5,715 bases of DNA from assembly GCA_030145595.1 (NCBI GenBank), contig JAQYVG010000217.1:1-5715 (forward strand), written 5' to 3'. This document shows, in pieces, positions 5,516 to 5,715 of the stretch. The stretch is from Desulfobacterales bacterium. GTDB taxonomy: Bacteria; Desulfobacterota; Desulfobacteria; Desulfobacterales; UBA11574. Every line of letters starts with the position of its first letter. Position 1 is the stretch's first letter. Below the pieces are notes generated by a model, which ran no database searches, had not been told where the DNA came from, and worked only from the letters and a program-made list of their open reading frames with translations. The position numbers and the translations under genes are program-made.

Positions 5516-5715
5516 ATGTATTCAGAAAAAGTACTAGAGCATTTTTCCAATCCAAGAAACATCGGAGAAATAGAGGAAGCTGATGGCGTTGGAGAAGTCG
5601 GCAACCCCGTGTGTGGGGATATGATGTCTTTTTACATCAAAGTGAAGGATGATAAAATCGCCGATATTAAATTCAAGACTTTCGGTTGTGTGGCCGCAAT
5701 TTCGGTTTCCAGCAT
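5516..5715 (+). CDS. iscU: IscU/NifU N-terminal-type Fe-S cluster scaffold (partial, runs off the window)
   Basis: The first 66 residues are present; the gene continues past the window end. IscU assembles [2Fe-2S] clusters on three cysteines and hands them to target proteins. Visible features are the N-terminal YSEKVLEHFSNPRNIG, C33 with D35 in GNPVCGDMM (matching E. coli C37 and D39), and C58 in FKTFGCVAAIS (matching C63). The third ligand, expected about 40 residues further on, lies outside. The usual FGCGAAIA is FGCVAAIS here, with Val after the Cys. The GNPVCGD style without the longer E. coli-type loop fits the short IscU forms of anaerobes. The start is set by GGGAGG five bases upstream. 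It follows iscS by 334 bases because of the inserted element; without that it would sit about 68 bases downstream, as an ordinary operon partner. Confidence 0.92.
   Translation, partial: MYSEKVLEHFSNPRNIGEIEEADGVGEVGNPVCGDMMSFYIKVKDDKIADIKFKTFGCVAAISVSS

Noticed and set aside
5048..5604. Minus-strand frames across the iscS end, the inserted element and the iscU start
   Set aside because: They include translated copies of the 43-base repeat and terminal repeats, overlap two clear genes, and resemble nothing known.

Overview
The window looks like the chromosome of a sulfate-reducing deltaproteobacterium (Desulfobacterota, Desulfobacterales-like). This rests on the style of the GlnA and GlnE residues, a TusA-like/IscS-like/IscU-like cluster whose IscS lacks its PLP lysine, moderate GC, and intergenic DNA crowded with short palindromic repeats. 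The taxonomic call is an inference from protein flavour, not a database match.

Left part (1-1727): about 100 bases of non-coding DNA end in a strong palindrome. Then comes an intact M20 metallopeptidase gene of the carboxypeptidase G2 type on the plus strand. It converges, with a 20-base gap, on an intact small gamma-glutamylcyclotransferase-like (AIG2/GGACT) gene on the minus strand. Bases 1728-1944 are non-coding and hold a possible extended -10 promoter and a REP-like stem.

Middle part (1945-3370, minus strand): a clear intrinsic terminator serves a chimeric locus. The 5' ~259 codons of glnE (glutamine synthetase adenylyltransferase/deadenylylase) join directly, out of frame, to the 3' ~200 codons of glnA (type I glutamine synthetase). 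The junction lies near 2585-2600. Neither gene is complete, so this is either a real deletion or rearrangement joining an enzyme and its modifier, or an assembly chimera. Bases 3371-3634 are non-coding and contain a palindrome-rich dispersed-repeat-like block.

Right part (3635-5715, plus strand): a near-consensus sigma70 promoter with a palindrome in its spacer drives a three-gene cluster. The genes are a small TusA-family protein with extra cysteines, a cysteine-desulfurase-fold protein, and an IscU-type Fe-S scaffold that runs off the end. The IscS-like protein is the most interesting item. It keeps the mobile-loop cysteine, the PLP-ring Asp and the His over the ring, but lacks the Schiff-base lysine (HK is replaced by AS). 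It also lacks the PLP-contacting Thr and Gln and the substrate-carboxylate Arg. It is an intact frame, so it is probably a scaffold or sulfur/cysteine-ligand partner of IscU rather than a normal desulfurase, as for the Lys-less IscS of the sulfate-reducing archaeon Archaeoglobus fulgidus. Between iscS and iscU, a ~220-base MITE-like hairpin element is flanked by a perfect 43-base direct repeat that includes the iscS stop codon.
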